Below, in pieces: positions 8,675 through 17,521 of a DNA stretch of 64,000 bases. Below the pieces are notes generated by a model. The model made no database searches, was not told where the DNA came from, and worked only from the letters and a program-made list of their open reading frames with translations. The stretch's first letter is position 1; every line of letters starts with the position of its first letter. The position numbers and the translations under genes were made by a program. Source of the stretch: Angustibacter luteus (GTDB taxonomy: Bacteria > Actinomycetota > Actinomycetes > Actinomycetales > Angustibacteraceae); the NCBI RefSeq assembly GCF_039541115.1, contig NZ_BAABFP010000002.1, positions 310,001 to 374,000 of the forward strand, read 5' to 3'.

Positions 8675-10158
8675 GAGCCCACCCGCTCGGGCTGCTCGCT
8701 CGGGTCGGACTGCTCGGGCTTGGCCGCCTGGGTGAAGCCCACCCGGGTCATGACGCCCCACTCGTACCCGCTGCCCCGCAGCTCGTCCCACAGTCCCTGC
8801 AGCCGCCAGTAGGCGGTCAGCTGGCGGTAGCCGATGTTCTCCGCCACGGCGGCCGCGACCGTCCACAGCAGGTCGCGCCAGCGGCGGTAGCGGTGGAAGG
8901 AGAACTCCTCCAGCGCGGCCGAGGCCACGGTGAGCAGGAACGCGTAGCCGAAGGCGACCAGCGTGAACAGCACCGCGAACCGGATGTTCACGGCGCCCAC
9001 GGCCAGGCCGGCGACCATCGCGAGCAGGCCGAACAGCTCGATCACCGGTGCGATGAGCTCGAAGACCACGTAGTAGGGCAGCGTGACGAGCCCGATCCGG
9101 CCGTAGCGCGGGTTGCCGATCATGTCCCGGTGCCGCCACAGCGTCTGGGCCAGCCCCCGGTGCCAGCGGCGGCGCTGGCGGCCCAGCACGCTGCGGGTCG
9201 GCGGCACCTCCGTCCAGACGACGGGCTCGGGCACGAACACGACGCGGTAGTCCTTGCGGGCCAGCCGCATGTGCTGGTGGATCCGGGTGACCAGGTCGAA
9301 GTCCTCACCGAGGTTGGTCACATCGAGGCCACCGACACTGACCACGACGTCGCGCCGGAACATGCCGAACGCGCCGGAGATGATGGCCAGCGCCCCCAGC
9401 CGGGACCAGCCGGTGCGGCCCATCAGGAACGCCCGCAGGTACTCGACGGCCTGGATCCGGGGCAACCACGAGTTCGGCATCTGCACGTCGACCACCCGGC
9501 CCGAGGCCACGGTGCAGTCGTTGACCGCGCGCACCACTCCCCCGGTGGCCACCACCCGCGCCGGGTCGTCCGCGAAGGGCTTGCTGACCAGCAGGAGCGC
9601 GTCCGTGTCCAGCAGCGAGTCGGCGTCGACGAAGCAGACCAGCGGGTAGCGGGCCGCGTTCACGCCCATGTTGAGGGAGTCCGACCGGCCGCCGTTCTCC
9701 TTGCGCACCACCACGAGCGGGTAGGTCGCCGACACGTGCACGTCGATGAGCGCGCCGCTGGTGTGCACGTCGGTCGGCACCTCTCGCGGGACGGGGCGCA
9801 GGTCGAACGCAGCGTCCAGCGCGGCGAAGGTGTCGTCGGTGCTGCCGTCGTCGACGACCACGACCTCGAACTCCGGGTAGCGCAACGAGAGCATGCCGCG
9901 GATCGACTCGACGATGCCGACCGACTCGTTCCAGGCCGGCACGATCACCGAGACCGGCATGGTCAGCGGGCTGGCGTGCGCCTCGTCGTACCCGGCGAAG
10001 GGCACCCGCCGCAGCTGGCGGGCGAACTCCAGCGACGCCAGCACGAGCAGCAGCAGGTACGAGCTGTTGATGGCCAGGAAGTAGATGAGCACGGCGACGT
10101 CCATCACGGACAGGAGCTGGACGATCCCGGGTCTCAGCGCGTCCAGGAAGCCGCTCAT
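8671..10158 (-). CDS. membrane family 2 glycosyltransferase, polysaccharide synthase type
   Basis: A 495-residue processive-type glycosyltransferase resembling IcaA/PgaC, cellulose or hyaluronan synthases. Order: membrane helices at about 15-45; GT-A domain with PVSVIVPAWNES and DDG at 103-105, the metal-binding DxD as DAD at 178-180, the catalytic-base region GED at 284-286 and the acceptor motif QRRRW at 328-332; then membrane helices from about 355 to 450. The full D,D,D,QxxRW set predicts an active enzyme, probably making and exporting a beta-linked polymer. No PilZ domain is present. It overlaps the HEAT gene upstream and the kinase gene downstream by 4 bases each. The sugar is unknown. 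Confidence 0.9.
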   Translation of the reverse strand: MSGFLDALRPGIVQLLSVMDVAVLIYFLAINSSYLLLLVLASLEFARQLRRVPFAGYDEAHASPLTMPVSVIVPAWNESVGIVESIRGMLSLRYPEFEVVVVDDGSTDDTFAALDAAFDLRPVPREVPTDVHTSGALIDVHVSATYPLVVVRKENGGRSDSLNMGVNAARYPLVCFVDADSLLDTDALLLVSKPFADDPARVVATGGVVRAVNDCTVASGRVVDVQMPNSWLPRIQAVEYLRAFLMGRTGWSRLGALAIISGAFGMFRRDVVVSVGGLDVTNLGEDFDLVTRIHQHMRLARKDYRVVFVPEPVVWTEVPPTRSVLGRQRRRWHRGLAQTLWRHRDMIGNPRYGRIGLVTLPYYVVFELIAPVIELFGLLAMVAGLAVGAVNIRFAVLFTLVAFGYAFLLTVASAALEEFSFHRYRRWRDLLWTVAAAVAENIGYRQLTAYWRLQGLWDELRGSGYEWGVMTRVGFTQAAKPEQSDPSEQPERVGS

Positions 10159-11312
10159 CGGACTGCCTCCGAGGCCATCGCGGCCGCGATCGCCTGGACC
10201 TGCGCCGGCACGACCGGCGTCGGGCGGTCGGCCGGTGCACGGGGCGGCTCGGTGGCGTTGAGCTCGTTCATGGCCAGCGCCTCGGCCGCGTAGATCGCAC
10301 CGGGGCCGCCGCGGGCGGCGACCTCACGCAAGCGCTCCACCGCGCGGTCACCCAGCCGGCCCAGGGCGCGGGCGGCGTTGCTGGCGACCAGGTGGGCGTC
10401 GTCCAGCAGCAGCGGCTCGAGCATCTCGACGGCCTGCCGGCCCCCGATGTCGCCGATCGCCCGGGCCGCGACGGCCCGCAGGGCGAACGGCTCCGCCGGG
10501 TCGAGGCAGCGCCCGAGCACGGTCAGACCACTCGGCACGCCGATCCGGCCGAGGGCACGGGCGCAGCGGATCCGTACGTCGTCGTCCGGGTCGTGCATCG
10601 CGTGGCTGGCCAGCACCCCCACGGCCGTGACCGCGCCGCCCAGCCCGAGGATCTCGGCGGCCACCGCACGGGCGGCGGGGTCGTGCGCGCTCATGGCGGT
10701 GACCAGGATCGGGGTCGCACCCGGGCCGAGCCGGGCCAGGCTGCGCGCCACGATCCGCATCGGCACGGGGTGCGGCCCGGCGACGGAGCGCACGAGGATC
10801 TTCGTGGACGCCGGATCGCCGATCTCACCGAGAGCGCGGGCCGCCACGATGCGGACCTCCGGGTCCCGGTCGTGCTCCAGCAGGTGCTCGAGCTCCTCCC
10901 GGGGGGCGTGGGCGCCGAGCAGGCCCAGGAGCTCAGCCGAGCGGGCCCTACCGACGGCGCCGGCTCCGTGCAGCCGCTTGACCAGCCGGTCGATCGTGCC
11001 GCGCCGCTCCAGCAGCTCGACCAGGGCCGTGCGAGCACCGCCGCGCAGCTTGCGGACCATGGACACCACCACCGGCTCGAGGGCTCGCCAGACCTGGTCG
11101 TCCAGGGCGAGCAGGCGCTCGACGTACACCGGGTCCTGTCCCTCGTCGGCGACGAGGGCGACCAGCAGGGGGCGGTAGGGATCGGCCAGGGCGATGCGGC
11201 GACGCACCGAGCGCTGACGCAGCCCGCGGCGCAGCACGATCGCCACGGCGAGGGCGACGCAGAGCAGGGCGATCGCCAGTCCACCGACAGCGAAGGCCGC
11301 CGCCGCGTTCAC
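10155..11312 (-). CDS. membrane-anchored HEAT-repeat protein
   Basis: A 385-residue protein. One N-terminal helix (AAFAVGGLAIALLCVALAVAIVL) is followed by a basic stretch and then a run of HEAT/armadillo-like repeats from about residue 75 to 350; recurring units include ARALGEIGDP, ARALGRIGVPSG, ARAIGDIGG and ARALGRLGDRA. The C-terminal tail is Pro/Ala-rich. Such solenoids act as protein-binding scaffolds. It overlaps the REC gene (ATGA) before it and the glycosyltransferase gene after it by 4 bases, which suggests a stoichiometric complex with the synthase or the receiver at the membrane. The function is inferred only from the repeats and context. Confidence 0.85.
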   Translation of the reverse strand: MNAAAAFAVGGLAIALLCVALAVAIVLRRGLRQRSVRRRIALADPYRPLLVALVADEGQDPVYVERLLALDDQVWRALEPVVVSMVRKLRGGARTALVELLERRGTIDRLVKRLHGAGAVGRARSAELLGLLGAHAPREELEHLLEHDRDPEVRIVAARALGEIGDPASTKILVRSVAGPHPVPMRIVARSLARLGPGATPILVTAMSAHDPAARAVAAEILGLGGAVTAVGVLASHAMHDPDDDVRIRCARALGRIGVPSGLTVLGRCLDPAEPFALRAVAARAIGDIGGRQAVEMLEPLLLDDAHLVASNAARALGRLGDRAVERLREVAARGGPGAIYAAEALAMNELNATEPPRAPADRPTPVVPAQVQAIAAAMASEAVR

Positions 11313-11683
11313 GCCGAGCTGCGAGCCAGCACCGCCTGCACCCGGCTCAACAGCTCGCGGGGGCTGAACGGTTTGACCACGTAGTCGTCAGCGCCCATCG
11401 AGAAGCCGGACTCGACGTCCGCCTCCTGCGCCTTCGCGGTGAGCAGGATGACCCGGGTCGAGCCCATCTCGGGGTGGCTGCGCAGCCGCTGCAGCACCTG
11501 CAGGCCGCTCAACCCGGGCATCATCACGTCCAGCACGGCGACGTCCGGCCGGTGCTGGACCGCGCTCGCGTAGGCGTCGTCCCCGTCGCCGGAGACCAGG
11601 ACGTCGAAACCGGCGGCCTCGAGCTTGAAGGCCACGAGGTCGCGAATGTCCCGGTCGTCGTCCGCAACGAGCACGGTGGTCAC
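11309..11683 (-). CDS. single-domain response regulator (REC only)
   Basis: A 124-residue receiver with no output domain. The acidic pocket ADDDRD, the phosphoacceptor Asp in VAVLDVMMPG (about residue 52), the Thr in ILLTAKA and the Lys in YVVKPFSPREL are all intact. It opens the four-gene coupled operon with the HEAT protein, glycosyltransferase and kinase. With no DNA-binding domain, its output is probably a protein contact, the HEAT scaffold being the obvious candidate (inference). The 166 bases upstream of it hold the rho terminator and presumably its promoter. Confidence 0.93.
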   Translation of the reverse strand: MTTVLVADDDRDIRDLVAFKLEAAGFDVLVSGDGDDAYASAVQHRPDVAVLDVMMPGLSGLQVLQRLRSHPEMGSTRVILLTAKAQEADVESGFSMGADDYVVKPFSPRELLSRVQAVLARSSA

Positions 11684-11793
11684 GAGGGGGCCTCCAGGGC
11701 GAGGTGGGGCGGCCGCGGCAGCGACCGTCCTGCTCTATCTCGGCAGCCAGACCTCGACCTTGAGCCGAACGGGTGAACACGTGCGCGCAGACG

Positions 11794-11835
11794 GCAGCAG
11801 GCCCCGCGCACCCATGGGTGCGCGGGGCCTGCTGC
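11794..11835 (-). terminator. rho transcription terminator
   Basis: A perfect 20-bp stem (11794-11813 with 11816-11835) around CCCATGGG lies 15 bases past the rho stop. No U-run follows, but the stem is one of the most stable in the window. It isolates rho from the REC-HEAT-GT2-kinase operon downstream. Confidence 0.75.
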
Positions 11836-11849
11836 GTGCTTGCGACGGG

Positions 11850-13769
11850 TCAGTCGTCGTCGCCGCCCTTGCCGGGCACCGGCGTCGTCTTCTGCACCTG
11901 CATCAGGAACTCGGTGTTGCTCCTGGTCTCCTTCAGCTTGGACAGCAGCAGCTCGAGTGCCTGCTGGGAGTCCAGGCCCGACAGCACGCGGCGCAGCTTC
12001 CAGCTGACCTGGAGCTCCTCACGGCCGAGCAGGATCTCTTCGCGCCGGGTGCTGGACGGGTTGACGTCCACCGCCGGGAACAGTCTCTTGTCAGCGAGGC
12101 GCCGGTCGAGCCGCAGCTCCATGTTCCCGGTGCCCTTGAACTCCTCGAAGATGACCTCGTCCATCTTGGAGCCGGTCTCGACGAGCGCGGTGGCCAGGAT
12201 GGTCAGCGAACCGCCGTCCTCGATGTTGCGCGCGGCACCGAAGAAGCGCTTCGGCGGGTACAGCGCGCTGGAGTCCACGCCACCGGACAGGATGCGCCCG
12301 CTGGCGGGTGCAGCCAGGTTGTACGCGCGACCGAGGCGGGTGATCGAGTCGAGCAGGACGACCACGTCGTTGCCCATCTCGACCAGGCGCTTGGCCCGCT
12401 CGATGGCCAGCTCGGCAACGGTCGTGTGGTCCTCGGCCGGACGGTCGAACGTCGAGGCGATGACCTCGCCCTTGACCGTGCGCTGCATGTCCGTGACCTC
12501 TTCGGGGCGCTCGTCGACGAGCACGACCATGAGGTGGGCCTCGGGGTTGTTCGTGGCCACGGCGTTGGCGATCGCCTGCAGGATCAGCGTCTTGCCGGCC
12601 TTCGGCGGCGAGACGATGAGGCCGCGCTGGCCCTTGCCGATCGGCGACACCAGGTCGATGATCCGCGTCGTCAGGATGCCCGGCTCGGTCTCCAGCCGGA
12701 GTCGCTCCTGCGGGTACAGCGGGGTCAGCTTGCCGAACTCGACCCGCGTCTTGGCCTGGTCCGGCGTCATGCCGTTCACGGTGTCCAGGCGGACCAGCGC
12801 GTTGAACTTGCTGCGGTTGCCCTGCCCGCCCTGCTGCTCGCCCTCGCGGGGCTGGCGGACGGCGCCGGTGACCGCGTCGCCCTTGCGCAGGCCGTTCTTC
12901 TTGACCTGGCCGAGCGAGACGTAGACGTCGTTCGGACCCGGCAGGTAGCCGGACGTCCGGATGAAGGCGTAGCTGTCCAGGACGTCGACGATGCCGGCGA
13001 CCGGCAGCAGCACGTCGTCCTCGGTGAGCTCCGGCTCCTCGTAGCCCTGGCCGAGCTCGCCGGGGCGGCCACCGCGGCGCTTGCGGTCGCGGTACCGCCC
13101 ACGGCGACGGCGACCGCCGCCCTCTTCGTCGTCGTCGAACCGGTTCTGACCGGCCGGGTTCTGGGTGCCCTGGGTGTTCTGGGCGCCCTGGGTGTTCTGG
13201 GTGCCCTGGGTGCTCTGGGCGTTCTGGCCGGCCTGGGCCGGCTGGCTGGCCTGGCCCTGCGGCTGGCCACCCTGGCGGTTCTGACGCTCGCCCTGCTGAC
13301 GCTCGCCCTGCTGACGCTCGCCCTGCTGACGCTCGCCCTGCTGACGCTCGCCCTGCTGACGCGGCTGACGCTGACGGTCGCTGCGCTGGCGCTCGCCCTG
13401 CTGACGCTCCTGGCCGGACTCGGCGGACGCCTGCTCACGGCCCGCGTCGGCCGGGGCGCTGGTCTGGTCGGACGGCTGGCGCTGGGCCGACTGCTCACGC
13501 TGGGCCGGCTGCTCACGCTGCGTCGGCTGCTCGTCCCGGGCCGGGCGGGTCTCACGCTCGGAGCTGGCGTCACGGGCGGCTGGGGCGCTCGCGCCACTGG
13601 CACTGGGGGGGCGGCTGCCGCCGGAGCGACGCTCGCCGATCGCGGCGATCAGGTCGCTCTTGCGCATCTTGCCGGTGCCGGTGATGCCCAGCTCGGCGGC
13701 CATGGCCTGCAGCTCGGGCAGCCGCTTGCCGGTCAGGCCGCTAGCCGGACGGGTGGTGGTCTCGGTCAC
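11850..13769 (-). CDS. rho: transcription termination factor Rho, with actinobacterial insertion
   Basis: A 639-residue RNA-dependent hexameric ATPase. The N-terminal Rho-N helix-loop (LPELQAMAAELGI) is followed by a long low-complexity, Gln/Arg/Gly-rich insertion (about residues 45-250), then the RNA-binding domain and the ATPase with Walker A PPKAGKT near residue 386 and LLDSITRLGRAYN. Such insertions are typical of high-GC Gram-positives and add RNA-binding surface. Within it are repeated GERQQ units coded by a 15-bp tandem repeat. The GTG start at 13769 has AGAAGGA upstream. A perfect hairpin terminator follows. Confidence 0.97.
   Translation of the reverse strand: MTETTTRPASGLTGKRLPELQAMAAELGITGTGKMRKSDLIAAIGERRSGGSRPPSASGASAPAARDASSERETRPARDEQPTQREQPAQREQSAQRQPSDQTSAPADAGREQASAESGQERQQGERQRSDRQRQPRQQGERQQGERQQGERQQGERQQGERQNRQGGQPQGQASQPAQAGQNAQSTQGTQNTQGAQNTQGTQNPAGQNRFDDDEEGGGRRRRGRYRDRKRRGGRPGELGQGYEEPELTEDDVLLPVAGIVDVLDSYAFIRTSGYLPGPNDVYVSLGQVKKNGLRKGDAVTGAVRQPREGEQQGGQGNRSKFNALVRLDTVNGMTPDQAKTRVEFGKLTPLYPQERLRLETEPGILTTRIIDLVSPIGKGQRGLIVSPPKAGKTLILQAIANAVATNNPEAHLMVVLVDERPEEVTDMQRTVKGEVIASTFDRPAEDHTTVAELAIERAKRLVEMGNDVVVLLDSITRLGRAYNLAAPASGRILSGGVDSSALYPPKRFFGAARNIEDGGSLTILATALVETGSKMDEVIFEEFKGTGNMELRLDRRLADKRLFPAVDVNPSSTRREEILLGREELQVSWKLRRVLSGLDSQQALELLLSKLKETRSNTEFLMQVQKTTPVPGKGGDDD
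13281..13361. repeat. 15-bp tandem repeat inside rho
   Basis: Five exact copies of CTGACGCTCGCCCTG (plus strand) and a partial sixth lie head to tail from 13281 to 13361. They encode repeated GERQQ pentapeptides in the Rho insertion. A looser NTQG repeat lies next to it at about 13145-13220. Exact DNA identity, not only protein similarity, suggests recent slippage and possible strain-to-strain length variation. Confidence 0.85.
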
Positions 13770-14070
13770 GAAGTTCCTTCTCCCCTCGTTCGCCCCCGGT
13801 CTGTGGCGGGTAGCGAGTTCAATGAGCCGGCTTTGCTTGCCAGAGCTCAGGTGTCGTCATCCGTGCGGGAACGGCGGACCCGTCAGGTTCGGGACCGCGG
13901 TATTTCGGATTCGCCTCAGCCGTCCCTCGACGGGAGTGGCGTGGATGGCGACTGCGTCGGCTTCCGGAAGGCGGGGAGCGTGCCGGAGCGGGGACGCGCA
14001 GTCAGAGTAACACCATCACCTGCTGAATGTGTTCCTTCCCACGCCCCCGCCACGCCGCGCCGCCACCCGA
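13770..14070 (-). promoter_or_regulatory. rho upstream region, no gene
   Basis: This 301-base gap between thrB and rho holds no plausible gene. It should contain the rho promoter and leader; a strong Shine-Dalgarno AGAAGGA sits just before the GTG. rho genes are commonly autoregulated through their leader, but I see no clear hairpin or leader peptide that would prove this here. Confidence 0.4.
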
Positions 14071-15042
14071 TCAGGCGAGCCGATCCGAGGGCCCTGCAAC
14101 CGCCTCGTCACCGACAGCAACGACGGTCGCGCCGTGCGCCACCAGGGCCGGCGCGAGGGCCCGCCAGTGGGCTGCTGCCGTTGCGGCACAGCGGGTCCGC
14201 AGCGCCTCGGCGTCACCGACCCCGAGCACCAGAACGCTCGGCCCGGCTCCCGACACCACCGCGGCGAGTCCGCGCGCTCGCAGCTCCTCGACGACCTCGA
14301 TGGTCTGCGGCATCGCTGCGGCCCGCTGCCGCTGGTGCAGCCGGTCCTCGGTCGCAGGCAGCAGGAGGTCGGGGTCCTGCGTCATGGCGTGCACGAGCAA
14401 CGCGGCACGAGCGCTGTTCGCCGCCGCGTCCGCGTGCGCGACGCTCGTGGGCAGGACGGACCGCGCGTGGTGGGTGGCCAGCCGGCTGGTCGGCACCAAC
14501 AGCACCGCGACGACGTCCGGCCGCGGCTCGAGCCGGACCGCCCGCGGGCCGGCCGGTTCCGTCCACGCGAGGGTCAGCCCACCCAGCAGCGCGGCGGCTG
14601 CGTTGTCCGGGTGACCCTCGAACTCGGTGGCCAGGCAGAGCAGCTGCTCGTCGTCCAGCCCGCCCGAGCCGGCGCCCGGTCCGGCCAGCGCCCGGGCCGC
14701 GACCAGGCCGGCGACGACGGCCGCCGCCGAGGACCCCAGCCCGCGCCCGTGCGGGATCGTGTTGCGGCAGACGAGCTCCAGCGAGTCCGGCTGCGTCCAG
14801 CCGGCCGCGTCGAGACCACGTCGCAGGGCGCGCACGACCAGGTGGTCCTCACCGTCGGAGACCTCGCCGACGCCCTCGCCGTGCACCGTGACGCGGACGC
14901 CGGGCTCGCCGCCGACCCGCACCTCGACCTGGTCGAACACCCCGAGGGCAAGGCCGAGGCTGTCGAAGCCCGGGCCGAGGTTCGCGCTGGTGGCGCACAC
15001 CTGCACCCGCACGCTCACCGGCTCATCCAGCGGCCCGCTCAC
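14071..15042 (-). CDS. thrB: homoserine kinase
   Basis: A 323-residue GHMP-family kinase that phosphorylates L-homoserine. The N-terminal substrate motif CATSANLGPGFDSLG, the ATP-binding glycine loop IPHGRGLGSSAAAV and the C-terminal GAGPSVLVLG are all intact. It follows thrC by 4 bases and hom before that, giving the hom-thrC-thrB threonine operon. Length is standard. Confidence 0.96.
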   Translation of the reverse strand: MSGPLDEPVSVRVQVCATSANLGPGFDSLGLALGVFDQVEVRVGGEPGVRVTVHGEGVGEVSDGEDHLVVRALRRGLDAAGWTQPDSLELVCRNTIPHGRGLGSSAAAVVAGLVAARALAGPGAGSGGLDDEQLLCLATEFEGHPDNAAAALLGGLTLAWTEPAGPRAVRLEPRPDVVAVLLVPTSRLATHHARSVLPTSVAHADAAANSARAALLVHAMTQDPDLLLPATEDRLHQRQRAAAMPQTIEVVEELRARGLAAVVSGAGPSVLVLGVGDAEALRTRCAATAAAHWRALAPALVAHGATVVAVGDEAVAGPSDRLA

Positions 15043-15046
15043 CCGC

Positions 15047-16132
15047 TCACTCCTCCAGGCCGAGGGCCGTCGCGACCGAGACGGTGTCGACCGGGACGCG
15101 GACCGGCGTCACCTCTGACCCGTCCTCGGTGCGCAGCGCCCACTGCGGGTCCTTCAGGCCGTGACCGGTGACCGTGCACACGATGCGTTGCCCGGGCTCC
15201 AGCCCACCGGCCGCGTGCACGGCCAGCAGGCCGGCGACCCCGGCGGCCGAGCCCGGCTCGACGAAGACACCCTCCCGGCTGGACAGCCAGCGGTGCGCGG
15301 CCAGGATCTGCTCGTCGGTGACGGCGTCGATCCGGCCGCCGCTGTCGTCGCGGGCCTGCTCGGCCTGCCGCCAGGACGCGGGGTTGCCGATCCGGATGGC
15401 GGTGGCGATCGTCTCGGGCTCGTCGATCGGGTGACCGGCCACGATGGGCGCCGCGCCGGCGGCCTGGAACCCCCACATCCGTGGGGTGCGGGTCGCCGGT
15501 CCGGGCTGCGCCGACGCCGATGTGTACTCCCCGTAGCCCTTCCAGTACGCCGTGATGTTGCCGGCGTTGCCCACCGGCAGGCAGTGCACGTCGGGGGCGT
15601 CGCCCAGTGCGTCGACGACCTCGAAGGCCGCGGTCTTCTGCCCCTCGATCCGGTACGGGTTGACCGAGTTCACCAGCTCGACCGGGTAGGCCTCGGCGAG
15701 CTTGCGGGCCACCGTGAGGCAGTCGTCGAAGTTGCCGTCGACCTGCAGGAGCGTCGCGCCGTGCGCGATGGCCTGGCTGAGCTTGCCCATCGCGATCTTG
15801 CCGTCCGGCACCAGCACCGCGCAGGTCATCCCGGCCGCCGTCGCGTAGGCCGCTGCGGACGCCGAGGTGTTGCCGGTCGACGCGCAGATGACCACCCGGG
15901 CGCCGGCCTGAGCGGCCTTCGAGATGGCCATCGTCATGCCGCGGTCCTTGAAGGACGCGGTCGGGTTCATGCCCTCGACCTTCAGCCACACCTCACAGCC
16001 GGTGGTCTGCGACAGGTGCCGGGCGCGCACCAACGGGGTGCCACCCTCGCCGAGGGTCACCACGGGGGTGTCCGTGTCGACCGGCAGCCGGTCCCGGTAC
16101 TCCTCGATGACGCCGCGCCACTGGTGTGCCAC
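15047..16132 (-). CDS. thrC: threonine synthase
   Basis: A 361-residue PLP enzyme that turns O-phosphohomoserine into threonine. The PLP lysine lies in [11 protein letters not shown] near residue 59, and the phosphate-binding Gly/Asn loop appears as [12 protein letters not shown]. It is the short class of threonine synthase usual in actinobacteria. Its start codon overlaps the last base of the hom stop, so expression is coupled. Confidence 0.96.
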   Translation of the reverse strand: MAHQWRGVIEEYRDRLPVDTDTPVVTLGEGGTPLVRARHLSQTTGCEVWLKVEGMNPTASFKDRGMTMAISKAAQAGARVVICASTGNTSASAAAYATAAGMTCAVLVPDGKIAMGKLSQAIAHGATLLQVDGNFDDCLTVARKLAEAYPVELVNSVNPYRIEGQKTAAFEVVDALGDAPDVHCLPVGNAGNITAYWKGYGEYTSASAQPGPATRTPRMWGFQAAGAAPIVAGHPIDEPETIATAIRIGNPASWRQAEQARDDSGGRIDAVTDEQILAAHRWLSSREGVFVEPGSAAGVAGLLAVHAAGGLEPGQRIVCTVTGHGLKDPQWALRTEDGSEVTPVRVPVDTVSVATALGLEE

Positions 16133-17466
16133 TACTCGCCCTCCACCCGCATCACGCTCGCCACCGCCTGGACGACGTCCAGCTTGGCCAGGTCGTCCAC
16201 CGTCGCCGCGAGCGCCTCGTCGGTCGCCTGGTGGGTGACCACGACCAGCGCGGCGCGCGGCGGGGCGTCACCCTCACCGGGGGTGAGCTGCTGGCGGACG
16301 GTCTCGATGGACACCTCGTGGTCGGCGAACACCAGCGCGACCTGGGCGAGCACCCCCGGCCGGTCGGCCACGTCGAGGCTCACGTGGTAGCGGGTGCGGG
16401 TGCTCCCCATCGGCAGCAGCGACAGCTCGGCGTACGACGACTCGCCCGGCCCGCGGCCACCCTGCACGCGGTGCCGCGCCACGGACACGACGTCGCCGAG
16501 CACCGCGCTCGCGGTCGGCTCGCCGCCGGCGCCCGGCCCGTAGAACATCAGCTCGCCAGCGGCCTCGGCCTCGACGAAGACGGCGTTGAACGCCCCACGG
16601 ACGCCGGCCAGGGGGTGCGTGCGCGGCAGCATCGCCGGGTGCACCCGCACCGCGACGCCCTCACCGCCTGCCGGGTCCGCCGTCCGCTCGCAGATCGCCA
16701 GCAGCTTGACCACGCAGCCCATCTCGCGGGCCGCGGCGACGTCGGCCGCGCTGACGTCGGTGATGCCCTCGCGGTACACCGCCGAGGCGGGCACCCGGGT
16801 GTGGAACGCGAGCGAGGCGAGGATCGCGGCCTTGGCGGCGGCGTCGAAGCCCTCGACGTCCGCGGTCGGGTCGGCCTCGGCGTAGCCGAGCGCCTGCGCC
16901 TGCTCGACGGCCTCGGCGAACCCGGCTCCGGTGGTGTCCATCTGGTCCAGAACGTAGTTGGTGGTGCCGTTGACGATGCCCAGCACCCGCTTGATCCGGT
17001 CGCCGGCCAGCGACTCGCGCACCGGACGGACCAGCGGGATGGCCCCGGCGACAGCGGCCTCGAAGTACAGGTCGACCGCGTGCTCGTCGGCGGCCGCGTA
17101 CAGCGTCGGGCCGTCCTGGGCGAGCAGCGCCTTGTTCGCCGTGACGACCGAAGCGCCGTGCGCCATCGCGGACAGGATCAGCGTGCGGGCCGGCTCGATG
17201 CCGCCGATCACCTCGATGACGATGTCGGCCCGGGTGACGAGCTCCTCGGCGTCCGTGGTGAACAGCTCGGGCGCGACGCCGGTGGCGGCGCGGTCCCGGC
17301 CGGTGCGGCGGACGGCGATGCCGACGATCTCGAGCGGGCGACCGGAGCGGGCGGCCAGCTCGCCGGCGTGCTCGGTGAGCAACCGGGCCACCTGGGTGCC
17401 GACGACGCCGCAGCCGAGCATCGCGACGCGCAGAGGGGCGGTACTCACGGCGCCATCATGACTCAC
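16132..17466 (-). CDS. hom: homoserine dehydrogenase
   Basis: A 444-residue NAD(P)-dependent reductase that makes homoserine from aspartate semialdehyde. An N-terminal Rossmann motif [15 protein letters not shown], the catalytic-domain segment [12 protein letters not shown] and a C-terminal ACT domain (about residues 355-435, [20 protein letters not shown]) are present; the ACT domain usually gives threonine feedback inhibition. The start lies in an exact 18-bp tandem duplication, so GTG at 17466 and GTG at 17448 are in the same frame and equally placed. It lies 55 bases after lysA. Confidence 0.96.
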   Translation of the reverse strand: MSHDGAVSTAPLRVAMLGCGVVGTQVARLLTEHAGELAARSGRPLEIVGIAVRRTGRDRAATGVAPELFTTDAEELVTRADIVIEVIGGIEPARTLILSAMAHGASVVTANKALLAQDGPTLYAAADEHAVDLYFEAAVAGAIPLVRPVRESLAGDRIKRVLGIVNGTTNYVLDQMDTTGAGFAEAVEQAQALGYAEADPTADVEGFDAAAKAAILASLAFHTRVPASAVYREGITDVSAADVAAAREMGCVVKLLAICERTADPAGGEGVAVRVHPAMLPRTHPLAGVRGAFNAVFVEAEAAGELMFYGPGAGGEPTASAVLGDVVSVARHRVQGGRGPGESSYAELSLLPMGSTRTRYHVSLDVADRPGVLAQVALVFADHEVSIETVRQQLTPGEGDAPPRAALVVVTHQATDEALAATVDDLAKLDVVQAVASVMRVEGE

Positions 17467-17478
17467 GGCGCCATCATG
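17443..17478. repeat. 18-bp tandem duplication over the hom start
   Basis: ACTCACGGCGCCATCATG occurs twice head to tail (17443-17460 and 17461-17478, plus strand). Each copy supplies one in-frame GTG for hom, adding six codons. It lies in the lysA-hom gap. It is a perfect copy, so probably a recent slippage event. Confidence 0.9.
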
Positions 17479-17521
17479 CCGGGTGCGCCCACCTGGTGAG
17501 AACGACGTCCGTGATCCGGAC

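Noticed and set aside
6578-9139. Longer 853-codon version of the histidine kinase
   Set aside because: The extra 155 codons are in a shifted frame of the glycosyltransferase gene; the GTG at 8674 has the 4-base overlap used throughout this operon.
11625-14891. Plus-strand ORF of 1088 codons
   Set aside because: Runs opposite to rho and thrB; the Leu/Ala/Thr repeats mirror the rho tandem repeat on the other strand.
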